Assembly: GCA_018873245.2 (NCBI GenBank)
Contig: JAEMBT020000003.1
Span: 8,575,843-8,639,842 of the forward strand
DNA: 64,000 nucleotides
Source: Archegozetes longisetosus
Taxonomy: Eukaryota > Arthropoda > Arachnida > Sarcoptiformes > Trhypochthoniidae
Direction: 5' to 3'
A model generated the notes under the pieces. That model had not been told where the DNA came from and made no database searches. It worked only from the letters and a program-made list of their open reading frames with translations. Made by a program: the position numbers and the translations under genes. This document shows, in pieces, positions 25,185-34,362 of this stretch; position 1 is the stretch's first letter; every line of letters begins with the position of its first letter.

Positions 25185-27514
25185 ATTTTTTGAGAGTGTA
25201 GCTAAAATAGTCCGTGCATTGAGGGTAGAGTACCTATTGATATAATTATAGAATTAGAGAGAGGAGAGGAAAGAGCAAGAGAGAACTGAATAGAGTAAGA
25301 GAGAAAAAGGCAGAATTACAGAGATGTGCATTTGTGTCGTGTGCAACAGCTTAGGAGACACCCAGAAAACACCAATATTCAAAAACCGATATCAAAGCTT
25401 ATTCTAATGCTATTTTTGTGTCATTCCAAGTCTTATTCTAATTCTATTTCTCATGCTTCACAAAAATACATTCTCTTTAAACCTCTAACAACTTTTTTTC
25501 ATAAGCTATTTGAAACTTTAAATAAGATTAATCTGAATTTTCCGTCGACACAAATTGACACTAAAGACAGTAAATTGATTTGATACGCAATCAATTGAGC
25601 CGTTAGACAGATTTATGTACATCAGTCGGATCAGTAAATATCCAAATGAGAAACTTCAAATACCACTTAGTTTTACAAACAATCTTAAAAAATCATATTA
25701 AACAACTACATTGAATAATTATATTAAAGGATGGTATTTTAAAAGCCTCCTCAAGTGTTTGAATAATTTCGTGAAACTTTTGCGTAACCTAATAATAATA
25801 TTTTACTCTGTCACTAAACTTTAAGTCTTATCTAACTTAATTAATCTTCTAGGAATAGTTATAACGGAAACAAAAATTGTTTATCACAAATAAGCTCATA
25901 TTCTCTGAAATTTTTGCTTTCGTCAGTAGAGCTCTGCATTAGGAGTCAATATTTCAATTGAAATGCTATTCATTTAATTGAATCTATAAATAGACGCAAA
26001 TTTATTTTGGGGTAGAATTTTTGGAGCGACAGCTTTAGCTTTAAATAATCGAATGTAATGAGACATTATTGTTGATCCAAGAAATGTTTCAACAGATTCA
26101 TTAATGACTTGACTTTTGTCTCATTATAAATGCATTCTTCGAATCTATTCTAATCAATGATTGAATTGAAGAGGCTAATCAGAGGAATGTTTTTGGATTC
26201 TGCAATAGAGTTAGTTTACGAACCAAAGTTTCAATTGAAAATAAGTGTTGTTTACTAGAACTCAGGAAACTTCTAATAGATGCTTATTATTAAAAGGTTT
26301 TTACAGTTTTCATTTAAGTTTGATTTGTGAGTTCGGCATCATTTGAGAGCAGTATTTAAAATAGAAAAACAAATTAATTTGAATGACTTACTCGTCGTGC
26401 GGTTCGTCGGCAGCTGTCAAGAGAAAAAATTCAGAGTTAGGATATTCTTGAAAATAAGCATAAAGTTTAAATGTATTTTTGTTTTAGGATAACTTGCTAT
26501 TTGTTTTAGAGTATTCACTAACTAAGCATAAATTTTGATGAATCTAAGTTTTTGTAGACCATTCCTATTAGCATATAATTGGACTAGAATTCAGTCAATT
26601 AATCACTATTTCACCTCTATATTTTTTGATTGTTGATAATTTTTCAAGCATTGACTTGCTATACATTAATTCTATTCCTTAAAAATTAAATGCATTGATA
26701 GTCACGTTGTAAGAACTGGCTATTCACAATAATTGGCTAGCTTGGCACTTAATAATTTTAACTATAGTTAGAACTTATTTTTAATTATCAGCTAAAATAA
26801 GTTTTTAACTTGTAAGTATTCCAATTTGACTCATCTGTTTTGCCTATTGTTATAAAGCTTAAAACGAAATTTATAATTAGCTCGTGGAAATAAAAACGAG
26901 ACACAAATAAAACTGAATTCAATGCATTGAAACATTTGAATTGGACTACTTTCTGATCATGCAATTGAAGCATGAAGTTATACATTTTTTGACATCTGTC
27001 TGATCAGTAGCTACAGAGATGCCAAACAAATCAAATACTGCCAATCAGTAGATGATAATTGTGTTGTACTAAATGATTAGTAAACGACTCCAAATCCAAA
27101 TGTCAAATCAAACATATTTTGATTGAATGAACATTTGAATTTGATTTAAGTCAAGTTCATATTTAGAGTCTAATAATTTTAGAGTTTAGAAAAATACTTA
27201 CGAGTAAAATTGAGGTTAATCGAAGCGGACACTTCTCCCCTTTTATTTTTAGCCAGAACTTTATAAGTGCCAGCATCTGTTTCTATGACATCGTCTATCA
27301 CAAGAGAAACTGTGTATTTATTCGGCGAAATCTCTGTGATTTTAATAATCGTTCGGTAATCTTCTTCAACACAAACATTTTCACGAAACCATTGTATTTC
27401 TGGTCGTGGATTGGAATTCAGTTGACATTCAAATATCAATTTATTTCCGTCGTCTTCTTGACGAATCTTAGGCTTAATAGTAAAAGTTGGAGCAACTTCT
27501 TCTCTAACCACCAT
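1..27514 (-). CDS. bt: Twitchin/projectin giant sarcomeric protein, N-terminal ~5,300 codons (3' end outside window)
   Basis: Twitchin (unc-22; bent/projectin in flies) is a giant myosin-associated protein of the muscle A-band and connecting filament. The spliced reading frame gives Ig1-8, a charged linker, Ig9-14, then [FnIII-FnIII-Ig] supermodules, the projectin domain order. Coding exons in transcript order: 27514-27202, 26413-26392, 21377-21215, 18410-18269, 18204-17569, 17508-17294, 17236-16834, 16749-16367, 15958-15715, 15635-14231, 14154-14018, 12314-11492, 11382-11244, 11168-10951, 10876-4300, 4225-2883, 2805-2224, 2149 to beyond 1. All junctions keep phase except for a 1-nt discrepancy inside 15635-14231. 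One intron uses a GC donor. The ATG at 27514 is chosen because TAA lies two codons upstream in frame, Ig1 follows at once, and another minus-strand gene ends at 28370. The kinase and C-terminal Igs are not in the window. Confidence 0.96.
4300..10876 (-). other. bt: Giant 6,577-bp twitchin exon: end of Ig14 and seven [Fn-Fn-Ig] supermodules
   Basis: One uninterrupted reading frame covers the end of Ig14, then seven complete FnIII-FnIII-Ig supermodules and the first part of the next FnIII. The first FnIII of each module begins PxxPEGPLxVxDVH and contains GLxPGKxYxFRVKAVNxEGES. The second begins KNPFDEPGKPG and contains GGAPITxYIIEKKDK. Each Ig begins LAPxIDRxNLK. This is the strictly periodic A-band region that lies along the myosin filament. 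Entry is phase 1 from the exon at 10951; exit is phase 2 (GGA AG before GTATGT). Confidence 0.97.
10951..12314 (-). other. bt: Twitchin exons encoding Ig10 to Ig13 and the start of Ig14
   Basis: Exon 12314-11492 encodes three Ig domains beginning DMFIKPLQDQ, VYKFTKPLQK and QFIFVKPLMS. Each has a clear Cys-Trp-Cys core, for example FECVF, AKWFKG and YKCQC. Exons 11382-11244 and 11168-10951 share Ig13 (KFRKKLQDK ... IKWYKNG ... GEYSVK). Ig14 begins at PEFFLDKTDF and continues into the giant exon at 10876. The acceptor of that exon is AACAG before TTAGCGG: the nearer AG at 10873 breaks the frame. The intron at 11169-11243 has a GC donor. Confidence 0.9.
11169..11243 (-). other. bt: GC-AG intron in twitchin (75 bp)
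   Basis: The donor reads AG before GCAAGT and the acceptor is TTCTATTAG. This is the classical non-canonical GC-AG class spliced by the U2 spliceosome. Phase 2 joining gives KPND-R-ISFKYHEDG inside Ig13. The nearest GT donor (CAA before GTCTTC) would leave the wrong phase and run into a stop. Confidence 0.85.
12315..14017 (-). other. Twitchin intron, 1,703 bp
   Basis: AT-rich sequence with no open frame I can support. It holds one inverted repeat (arms 12536-12558 and 12629-12649, about 21 bp each) that could fold or be a MITE relic. A 75-codon minus-strand frame at 12912-13139 resembles nothing known to me. Confidence 0.7.
12536..12649. repeat. Inverted repeat in twitchin intron
   Basis: Left arm 12536-12558 and right arm 12629-12649 share the core GATGTAGCTAATA in opposite orientation. 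Over 21 positions they differ only by a 2-nt indel. The 70-nt spacer is AT-rich. No target-site duplication is obvious, so whether this is a transposon end or a simple hairpin is open. Confidence 0.6.
14018..14154 (-). other. bt: Twitchin exon with conserved DFRALLKQRQYAKW motif
   Basis: This 137-nt exon (45 whole codons plus a split codon) encodes DESGMDFRALLKQRQYAKW, then DPDWGNLK and a Glu-rich tail. A DFR-LLKxRxYAKW...PDWGxLK block between the linker-proximal Ig and the next Ig pair is a hallmark I associate with twitchins. It is not an Ig or FnIII fold. Phase 1 in, phase 0 out (AAG before GTATGC). A 1,703-bp intron follows. Confidence 0.9.
14231..15635 (-). other. bt: Twitchin exon: KEKE/PEVK-like charged linker plus Ig9, with apparent frameshift
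   Basis: After Ig8 the exon encodes a highly charged linker of roughly 370 residues: first alternating E/K heptads (VEEKK-type), then KPEP/KPES repeats near 15121-15220, then Ser/Arg-rich sequence with five R-R-x-S/T sites (14577-14767). Ig9 follows, with motifs PPVITDFVENVSA, FKFYKDG and DEGKYKI. In projectin such a linker is the extensible PEVK-like spring of the connecting filament. The frame entered from Ig8 gives Glu-rich protein but hits TAA at about 15400. The +1 frame beyond continues cleanly to Ig9, so one base must be skipped near 15,400-15,425. Exon length (1,405) is off by exactly 1 nt, in agreement. Confidence 0.85.
19631..19755. repeat. Inverted repeat able to form a long hairpin
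   Basis: Arms around 19631-19653 and 19727-19750 share AGTCAAACATTTA and its complement, with further matches on both sides (GGCT at one outer end). The arms lie about 75 nt apart. It may be a MITE relic or a hairpin transcript of the twitchin intron. No flanking duplication was found. Confidence 0.5.
20763..21093. mobile_element. Possible small inverted-repeat element in twitchin intron
   Basis: The ends read TTAACTATATAGCAG at the left and CTGCTATATAGTTTAA at the right. This is an inverted repeat of about 15 bp with one extra base, enclosing about 300 bp. The ends are GC-rich (GGCGGCCCGCG near 20790) against an AT-rich background. The TTAA-like flanks recall piggyBac target sites, but the termini do not look like piggyBac ends, so the class is left open. 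Confidence 0.4.
23389..23528. mobile_element. MITE copy 2, Tc1/mariner-like (about 140 bp)
   Basis: Begins CAGTAAAATCTATCTAAC and ends with a diverged complement (AAGTTAAAGGGAGTTTACTT). The internal blocks AAAAACAATATAAA and GTGCCAT...AAAC.TGGCTTA match the element at 57659-57787 in the same order. TA dinucleotides flank both ends, the expected target site for Tc1/mariner. It has no coding capacity. Confidence 0.65.
25124..25181. repeat. (GA)n microsatellite
   Basis: About 29 uninterrupted GA units on the plus strand, followed by imperfect purine-rich sequence to about 25,310. It lies inside the large twitchin intron. Confidence 0.98.
26392..26413 (-). other. bt: 22-nt twitchin microexon
   Basis: The minus strand shows a strong acceptor (a pyrimidine run ending GACAG), 22 nt, then donor GTAAGT. 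Joining phase 1 from the Ig1 exon to phase 2 into the exon at 21377 gives the linker PADEPHDE followed by QIDGIAPTF, an acidic connector typical of the spacers between twitchin N-terminal Igs. The phases of both neighbours cannot be joined directly (phase 1 to phase 2) without it. It is flanked by introns of 788 bp and 5,014 bp. Confidence 0.8.
27202..27514 (-). other. bt: Twitchin coding exon 1: start codon and Ig1
   Basis: The exon encodes about 104 residues forming one I-set Ig domain. It shows the entry motif APTFTIKP, the core Cys in FECQL, the invariant Trp in IQWF, and the DAGTYKV motif (Tyr in place of the usual YxC pattern, as in several twitchin Igs). It ends ACT C before donor GTAAGT (phase 1). 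A splice acceptor at TTAG just inside the ORF is a weaker alternative to the ATG at 27514. Matching the count of eight N-terminal Igs in projectin favours a true start here. Confidence 0.8.
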
Positions 27515-28369
27515 ATTTTAAGTCAATATCACTAACCGATGGATCCTTCAATGTGTCAGATTTCTTATGACCAATTAGAAAAAAAATATGAATTAAACAT
27601 TGAATTTTTACGTAATTGAATTGATTAAAGAATTTAAATCAATTATTGGACTTGCAATTGACATCTGAGTTGAGGCATTTACGAATCTGCAATATTCCGA
27701 TTATGGGTGTCTTGTGGAAAGATTTCTAAATTTTTAGTGAGAATCGATTTGTTTTAATGAAATTTTGAGAGTGATTCAGTGACAAAATAAATTGACAATA
27801 TATGATGACAAGATATTCAGAATATTCAGAATACTCAGAGTAAATCTTTAAACAATGATTTCAATTCGCGACTTATCATCTCATCGAATATAAGCTTAGC
27901 GGACACACAACAAAGTTCGGACATAGGCACGTTGTCCTTAAGGAGTTGTTTGGAAGTAGTGTGTTCTAGATATTTGGCAATATCTTTGTCAGACACACAC
28001 CAAAGTAAGGCCAAAGCACGCTCTCTTCAATGGATGCTAAAAACATTTCGTAACATAATCGCTGAGATCGCTCTGCCTTATATGTCACGGAGTGTCTGAC
28101 GTAAAAAACCTAAAATAGCTCTCAAACCAATAAAAATTATGAAACCTTTCATTTTTCACCAATTCTTAAGCACTGGTCCAGTATTTGCAATAATTTAATG
28201 TTAAGACAACACTTTTATGTAAATAAGAAAACATAATTTAAAAACTATGATTCAAATTATTTATTTATTTACCGTATTTACATCAATTCATTTCATAAAG
28301 TAAAATAGACATCAATTTCAAATACGTACAAAGTATCGATAATTAATTAATAATTACTCAACACAGAGA
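27515..28369. other. Intergenic interval between twitchin and CLCC1-like gene
   Basis: 855 bp. It should hold the 5' UTR and promoter of twitchin and the 3' UTR of the upstream CLCC1-like gene, both transcribed leftward. I see no TATA box that stands out from the AT-rich background and no coding sequence. Confidence 0.6.
28260..28269 (-). terminator. Polyadenylation signals for CLCC1-like gene
   Basis: Two overlapping AATAAA hexamers on the minus strand, about 100 nt after the stop codon of the CLCC1-like reading frame. Confidence 0.6.
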
Positions 28370-29794
28370 TTAAAGCCTTGACAAAAAAGGAGTTGAATTT
28401 GATCTCCTCATTGGAGGACTAGAGATGGAATTAGTTGATGACACACGAGAAGACCGGTTGCTGTCATTATTAAATGCTACTTCTTGTGAATTCCTTGATG
28501 AATGTTCACTCGATTCAATCATATTGACTAGTCGTTCAATTAGTCTATTATTGTCACTATTTCTCGAACTACTATTGTATTGAACTGATGGTATCTCTGG
28601 GTTTCTGACAATTGATCCGAGAAAATAAGGAAGTCTTATAGAGTATCCCATAAATAAACATAAGGCTAGAGCAAAGATTATAGTTAACGGAATTGTGATA
28701 ACTATTTTCATCAAAAGACTAAAATGATTGTAAAAATTAGACAATCCTTTTCCCAGTTCATCACCTATAATTTCGAGTGGATAGAACAAGGCTTTAGATA
28801 ATGTCGAACTAATAGCTACTAAAGGGTTTATCTCAAAGATTGGATCAACCATTAAAGCCCTGTAATACTTTTCACACTCCTCTTCCATCGGTTTGAAATA
28901 ATTGATAAAAAATGATAGTAGTCCACCCTGTTTGTTGGTCAATTGAACGCAATCTAAAGGAGCTGTAGATAGAGTTAAATGTTTTTTAGTGATCTCTATT
29001 TTATACAGTTGAATCCATTCCCATATGAATGATATAATGAAAACTGTGCCATAAATTGTGATAATGCGGTAATAAAATGACATTTTGTACAGCTTATAAA
29101 TGTAAAATATCAGTAAAATTATTGAAATCATCATTAAAATCTCAAATGAATATTTTTGCGTAAAACTTGAGACAAAACTTTCTTCTGAAGTATTCACAAC
29201 ATATAATCTATCGATCATTTCAATTATGGCTTCTTCGAACTCTTCAACTCTTTGACAAACTATTGTTCTCTGACTAACAAACTGCTCAATCAATTGAACA
29301 CTGTTTGCAAAAATATAAGTCGATAACTGTATTGTCTTCTCTTTCGATAACTGATTGTCGAAACTCTTTAACCTATTAACCAATTTAAGAACTGCTCGAC
29401 TCACAAAAGTAGTAATCCGTTGATTACAAGACGAAGATTTAGTCAAATTATTGAGTATTTTGACTTCTTGTTCGCATAATTCTAATTTATTAAAAATACG
29501 ATCATAATTAGGATCAGTTTGTGGTTCTGAATGAGTGTTTTGATGACAAAGGCATTGATTTTTGGCAACTTCATCTAATTGGTCGTCAGTGTTTCGTTGG
29601 GATGTTTTGACATTGGTTTTAGTGTTAGTATCATAGCTAAACATATCTCCAAAATCGATCCATTCAGACTTGTCTCCATTCGTACCATAATCGTTAAAAA
29701 ATGAGTCCTTTACCTCATTTCCATAAGTTTCTAATAATATATTTGATGACATAATAAGCAATACTGACAAGGCTGATAATGAATTGGATGTCAT
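28370..29794 (-). CDS. CLCC1: Chloride channel CLIC-like protein 1 (CLCC1) homologue
   Basis: CLCC1 is an ER-membrane protein implicated in anion conductance and ER homeostasis. This single-exon frame gives 474 residues from the ATG at 29794. It has an N-terminal signal peptide (LSALSVLLIM region), a Cys-containing luminal part with N-glycosylation sequons, and three hydrophobic segments at about 218-235, 243-263 and 360-384. The family-diagnostic stretches are WEWIQLYKIEITKKH (258-272) and EEECEKYYRALMVDP (304-318). The tail is Ser/Asn-rich and probably cytosolic. The frame is open to 30010, but the first ATG there gives a basic N-terminus without a family match, and the ATG at 29794 has an A-rich context and a good signal sequence. 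Human CLCC1 is 551 residues, so the size fits. Lack of introns is mildly unusual for this window. Confidence 0.88.
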   Translation of the reverse strand: MTSNSLSALSVLLIMSSNILLETYGNEVKDSFFNDYGTNGDKSEWIDFGDMFSYDTNTKTNVKTSQRNTDDQLDEVAKNQCLCHQNTHSEPQTDPNYDRIFNKLELCEQEVKILNNLTKSSSCNQRITTFVSRAVLKLVNRLKSFDNQLSKEKTIQLSTYIFANSVQLIEQFVSQRTIVCQRVEEFEEAIIEMIDRLYVVNTSEESFVSSFTQKYSFEILMMISIILLIFYIYKLYKMSFYYRIITIYGTVFIISFIWEWIQLYKIEITKKHLTLSTAPLDCVQLTNKQGGLLSFFINYFKPMEEECEKYYRALMVDPIFEINPLVAISSTLSKALFYPLEIIGDELGKGLSNFYNHFSLLMKIVITIPLTIIFALALCLFMGYSIRLPYFLGSIVRNPEIPSVQYNSSSRNSDNNRLIERLVNMIESSEHSSRNSQEVAFNNDSNRSSRVSSTNSISSPPMRRSNSTPFLSRL

Positions 29795-30010
29795 TTTGGT
29801 TGAGTAATAATGAATGAAGGACTGAAACAAAAGTGATAAAATGCAAAACTTATCAAAACTTTTAGTTAAACTTTTAAGCAATAAGTGAAGACAAGCCTTT
29901 AGGTTAGCGACCAAACGAGTCGTCGATGTAAACAAATACATACGACATCTATGCTTAGATGTGATAGACACGTGAAATGCATGTTTTTGCCTCTGAGTAT
30001 TACTGCCCAT

Positions 30011-30829
30011 ACATATATCTAGCTAGATAGTATAGCTAGCAATATTTTAACTGCCAGATACAACGCATTTCGCTAAAAGATACACTTAAACTTCATTATA
30101 AATAATACTAATTAACATATAGAACATCTAGTAATTGAATCTAGAGAAAAGCCAAATAGTCAATATTATTCGATAATCAATTTTCTCAAATATAACAATA
30201 TGAAAGTGAGGTCGATTGACTAGACTTTAATTATTGTTAATTTTATTTGTTTGTATTAATACGGAGAAAAGTGATGATTTGTTCTATAGATGGAATTTAT
30301 TTATCGCTAGCTGTACGTTACGGCAGTAATAGTCAAGTTGTATCAATTGTTTTCAAGTAAAAACACATCTGTAGCCAGCGGGGTGCTAGAAAACTATGGC
30401 CCTCCAAAGTTTTTTTTTCATAATTTAAGTGTTGGTCTTTAATGTAAAAATTGACAGCAAAAATTTTGAAACCGTATTTAAGAACCAAAAACTGAGAAGC
30501 AATGCTGCAATGTAGCTTCAAAAGTTGTATATCAAAGTTAATACAGTTAAAGAGTTTGAAACTTCCTAAGGGTTTTGCTGATCATTGGTAAAAAATTTAC
30601 TCTATATAGAATAAAAGTTTATCATTTCACTATTAGTATTTGAAAATGAAAATCTTAGACAACTTGAGGTGTAGTCTATGCTTATTAATAGACATAATTT
30701 TAGTCCTATTGCGGTCATTTTAACATAGGATTTAATAGAAATTATGCCTTAAAACAAAATAATCTTCGTTTCTAACTTTGTGTTTTATCTATCATTTATG
30801 AAGTTCTGAAACTATGAATGTTTACAACA
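30011..30829. other. Intergenic interval upstream of CLCC1-like gene
   Basis: AT-rich sequence between the CLCC1-like gene and the hAT-like element. It presumably holds the CLCC1 promoter. I see no gene or strong motif. Confidence 0.5.
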
Positions 30830-30837
30830 ACTATAAG

Positions 30838-31556
30838 CAATGATGAGCGGTGCTCGAGCATTCGGCGCTCGGTGGCGAGCACGAGCACTTCAATTTTGCC
30901 GAGCATGAGCGCGTGCTCGAGCACCTTACCCTCGAGCACCGAGCACTTAGTCCTAACATCAAAACTAATAAAAACGATGTCAACTGAATGTAAAAATAAA
31001 TAATTTTATTGAATAAAACTATGAGAACTGCTATTCTAACAAATTGTAATAGTAATACATGTATTATAAAGTATGAGAAAGTTTTTTTAAAGATTTTAAT
31101 CAGATTTTTCTGTCATTTGCTTATAAACCTCTACCCTGGAGATTTAAAATCAGTATTAAAGGGCTCAATATTTACGTGGCGTCTGGCGACCTTTTTTGAG
31201 CCTGAAACTAAAGTTAGAATTTAATATAAATATCAAATCTAAACAAATCTTGATTTAATTTTAAAGTTAATGTTCAATAATTATTTTCGTCCTTTTATAA
31301 ATAGTTCGCTTATTTTATTGCAAAATGACATCAGTTTTTATTGTTAAGCATATACTTGAACGGTATTTAATCTTACTTTTGACGTTTTGAATGTATTTTG
31401 CATTACATATGTTTAGGATTAATACTTTCAATAGACATAAAAAATTTGGACATAGTGCTCAGTTGGTGCTCGGTGCTCGAGCACCTTCAAAATACGAGCA
31501 CGAGCACTGAGCACCAAATTTTGTCTGAGCACGAGCACCGAGCACGCTCATCATTG
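30838..31556. mobile_element. Non-autonomous hAT-like DNA transposon (719 bp) with 8-bp TSD
   Basis: The perfect duplication ACTATAAG flanks it at 30830-30837 and 31557-31564. The termini are inverted repeats beginning CAATGATGAGCG, with 12 bp perfect and similarity continuing into both subterminal zones. Those zones (about 30850-30947 and 31457-31545) are packed with GTGCTC/GAGCAC hexamers in both orientations, while the middle is AT-rich and non-coding. An 8-bp TSD with CA...TG ends points to the hAT superfamily, and clustered subterminal hexamers are how hAT transposases (such as Ac) recognise ends. There is no transposase, so it depends on a partner elsewhere. Confidence 0.88.
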
Positions 31557-31564
31557 ACTATAAG

Positions 31565-34362
31565 TCTTGCATTGGGGGACGTTTGATACTTATTTTCACT
31601 CAAATTAAGAACGTGCTACATTAATAACCACAACTTATTGTTTTACATCGACAGCTTATTTGGCGACTAAAAGATTTTCTTGCCTTATTCATATTTTTCG
31701 TAATGACTTCGTTTTCATTAATATCTATTTTAAAGCGCTTCACTTTAATTTAAATAAATTTTCAGGTTGAATAAGTGTGATATACACTTATTGGATCGAT
31801 AATTTTAGTATTATTAATAAATTGATTTGAAAGATCGATAAGAAATTGAGTTTTGAATAAACGTTTGAATGAAGTAAGCGTTTGCGTTGATAGCACGCCT
31901 TTTTAGTTTGGCCTCATTTCGTCATATGTTTACAAATATAAATGAGCGCTAACTTCAAAACACTTGCTACTTGTTCTTTTATCAAATGTTTACAGAGACC
32001 TCATTAAAGTCTAAATCTCTAAAAAGCTACCAATCAATTCAAAAAGTAGTGATCAAACAATTGCATCTTAAGTTGAGAATAGGCTTCAAGTGGCATTTCA
32101 TGCAACTAATTTAAAATCTTATTATCTCAATTTGTTGATAAGTCAATAACATTTGAAAGGTGTTCCCTTTAAGCTGATTAGGTTTTTAGTCAAAATTTCA
32201 CAAACACAATCTAAATTGTCTGTTAGTAGCTAGCATTCACTTGTACTTGTCACGAGATTTTAGTTATTTTCTACTTTTAGTCAATTGATCAATTTTTTAT
32301 GAACTTCAGATTTGAGGAGATCGAGCTGCAATCGAATCATGAACTCTATTTAGGAATCATAATGGAGCATTGTAAAGTTATAAGTGCAATCGAACTTAAT
32401 GCCAAGTTCGGAGTCTTGCTGAAACCCTAATTGTCACAATCTGAACTCTAACATTGCCTTACAGAAGCAATCAGTGCTTAGAAAGTGTTGCTAGAATCTG
32501 AATTTGCCTTTAATAGGGGTTGCCAGAGTCGGTGACGGACCGTATAACATCCTACACATTTTGAATTATCGTATACTGCAACTTATGTGATTAACAAACT
32601 TCTTGCGAAACAGATTTCAACTTTAATACCTGAATAACCGATATCATAGAATTGATATTCGAAACAACAGTCATGGCAACTAAGATATGCATGCAATCAA
32701 CTTTTATATTTATTAATAATCCTTATCAAACATTTAGTCCAACAGCCATTTATAGTATCTGGGCATTTCAAACAATGGATAAGGTAGGTTTTCGGTTTAG
32801 GAAGCAGTAGTACTCTGACTGAAAAATCACGAAGCGGGGATTTTTTCCCAAAGCTACGGTAGAATCTTTATTAAGGGTAACTTTAAGAAACAATTCAAAT
32901 ACACAATAAAATAAAATAAAAATAAATGAAAAACAAAAGATATGCGAATAATTAAGTGGACAAAAACATCATGAGTGAGGGTTACACATTATTTTCAGAC
33001 GGTTTGATCCCAATTCTTACAAGTCGAGGATAAATATTAACGATTCCTGAAATAAATTATTTGAAAATTTCACTAATTGGAAAATGTTTTAATCGATAAA
33101 AGTACAAGAATCAATGAATATGCAAATCTAGGAGATAGGTATTAGATGTTGCAAGTAAAAATTCTTAAAATATATATGTTTGGTTTAACCTCTCTGTGAT
33201 CCGAGTGTAGATTTCTCGATTCCCAGGCACAGCAGTAACGAGCTATGGGCAAAGGAGGGCCCGGCTCCTAGAGCTTCTTTCAAGAGATTTAAGTACGGAT
33301 GTTATAATTTTTTCGATTGAAAACAAGAGTTTTTATATCAAAGATATATCAAGGTATATCTTTTAGATTTATCACAAGTTGTCGAATGGTAAACTATTCG
33401 AAAAATATTCAACGATTTCACATTTTATTTTTTGATGGCCTTCATATAGTTCTACTTTTGCTGGACTTTGCAGCTTCAACTAACCTCTTATTTTTAATGA
33501 TATATTCTGTTAACCCATTACATAACATCGAAGAGTTTACTTTTGTACAAATCTCAGCTTAACAAACTGAACACTAATACTATTTCTTTGATAAGACCGT
33601 AGATTATTATTTTACAAAACTCAAACCATCATTTAATTAAGTATTAATTTTTCAAAGCTTCTAATCAGTCAAAACCGGAGAAAACGTCTCCGGTTACAGG
33701 TCAACTCCAGAGACCGGAGAAAAGACCCGTAGATTTAAGTGCAAGTCTGGAGGGACTACAAAAATAGTTTTATAATACAAGCGTAAAAGTAACAAACTCA
33801 TTTTTTAAAATTTGTATTTGAATGCCTGATCAGACTGTGAAGTTGTCTATATATGGAAATTTCTCTAATTAATGATTTAACTTATTTAATTCACTGAAAT
33901 TAAAATTATCAAAATTCATTTCTATAAAATTGAAAATAACCTATTATTTCATATTAAAAAGATTTTCACTATAAATAAGATTTCGCTGTAAATAACAATG
34001 TTTTAGTGCATACTGTGTGCAAACGGCATTATTCAAAAACTACGTTGCGCAAAAATTGCATTTCAGCAGTCCTGCTTTCCTCTCGCAAAGCTTAAAAAAG
34101 GCTTACCTTTTTTCTACTTAACATCTCATTACTTCTGGATGATGCCCATTCTTCCAATGTTGGCAAAACCGGTTTCTAGGGCAAAAGTAATAAGCGAAGA
34201 ATTTTTCCCCTCATTTCCTCCTAAACCGAACTCCCACAAAAAACAATTTCGTGTAATAATTCTTTGTCAGAAAACATAAGTCTGACAAAATTCGGTACTT
34301 AGATTATTTTTATTTGAAAATAAGTAAATCAAACTCAAATATTCTTTATATGCTTATCCAAA
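31565..34362. other. Intergenic interval, 2.8 kb
   Basis: Mostly AT-rich with no supportable gene. Two GC-richer patches stand out: 33220-33285 and a small palindrome cluster at 33673-33721. The 3' part should contain the promoter of the MARF1-like gene. Confidence 0.5.
33673..33695. repeat. 9-bp-stem palindrome with GGTCTCCGG-type repeats
   Basis: AACCGGAGA at 33673-33681 pairs with TCTCCGGTT at 33687-33695 across a 5-nt loop. The 8-mer ACCGGAGA recurs at 33713-33720. This may be an eroded transposon end. Confidence 0.5.

Larger units (their letters stand above)
21378..26391 (-). other. Twitchin intron, 5,014 bp
   Basis: The largest intron in the window, AT-rich and without a gene I can support. 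It contains a Tc1/mariner-like MITE copy (23389-23528) and a (GA)n microsatellite (25124-25181). A 109-codon minus-strand frame at 23600-23929 contains the phrase IGYKP(L/W) twice but resembles no known family. Large 5' introns in muscle genes often house enhancers; nothing here shows that directly. Confidence 0.7.

Noticed and set aside
29795..30010. 72-residue N-terminal extension of the CLCC1-like frame
   Set aside because: Basic sequence without family similarity; the internal ATG gives a proper signal peptide and good context, so the extension is treated as 5' UTR.
30818..31003. Ser/Thr-rich plus-strand frame over the hAT-like element
   Set aside because: Generated by the GAGCAC/GTGCTC arrays of the terminal region, not a gene.
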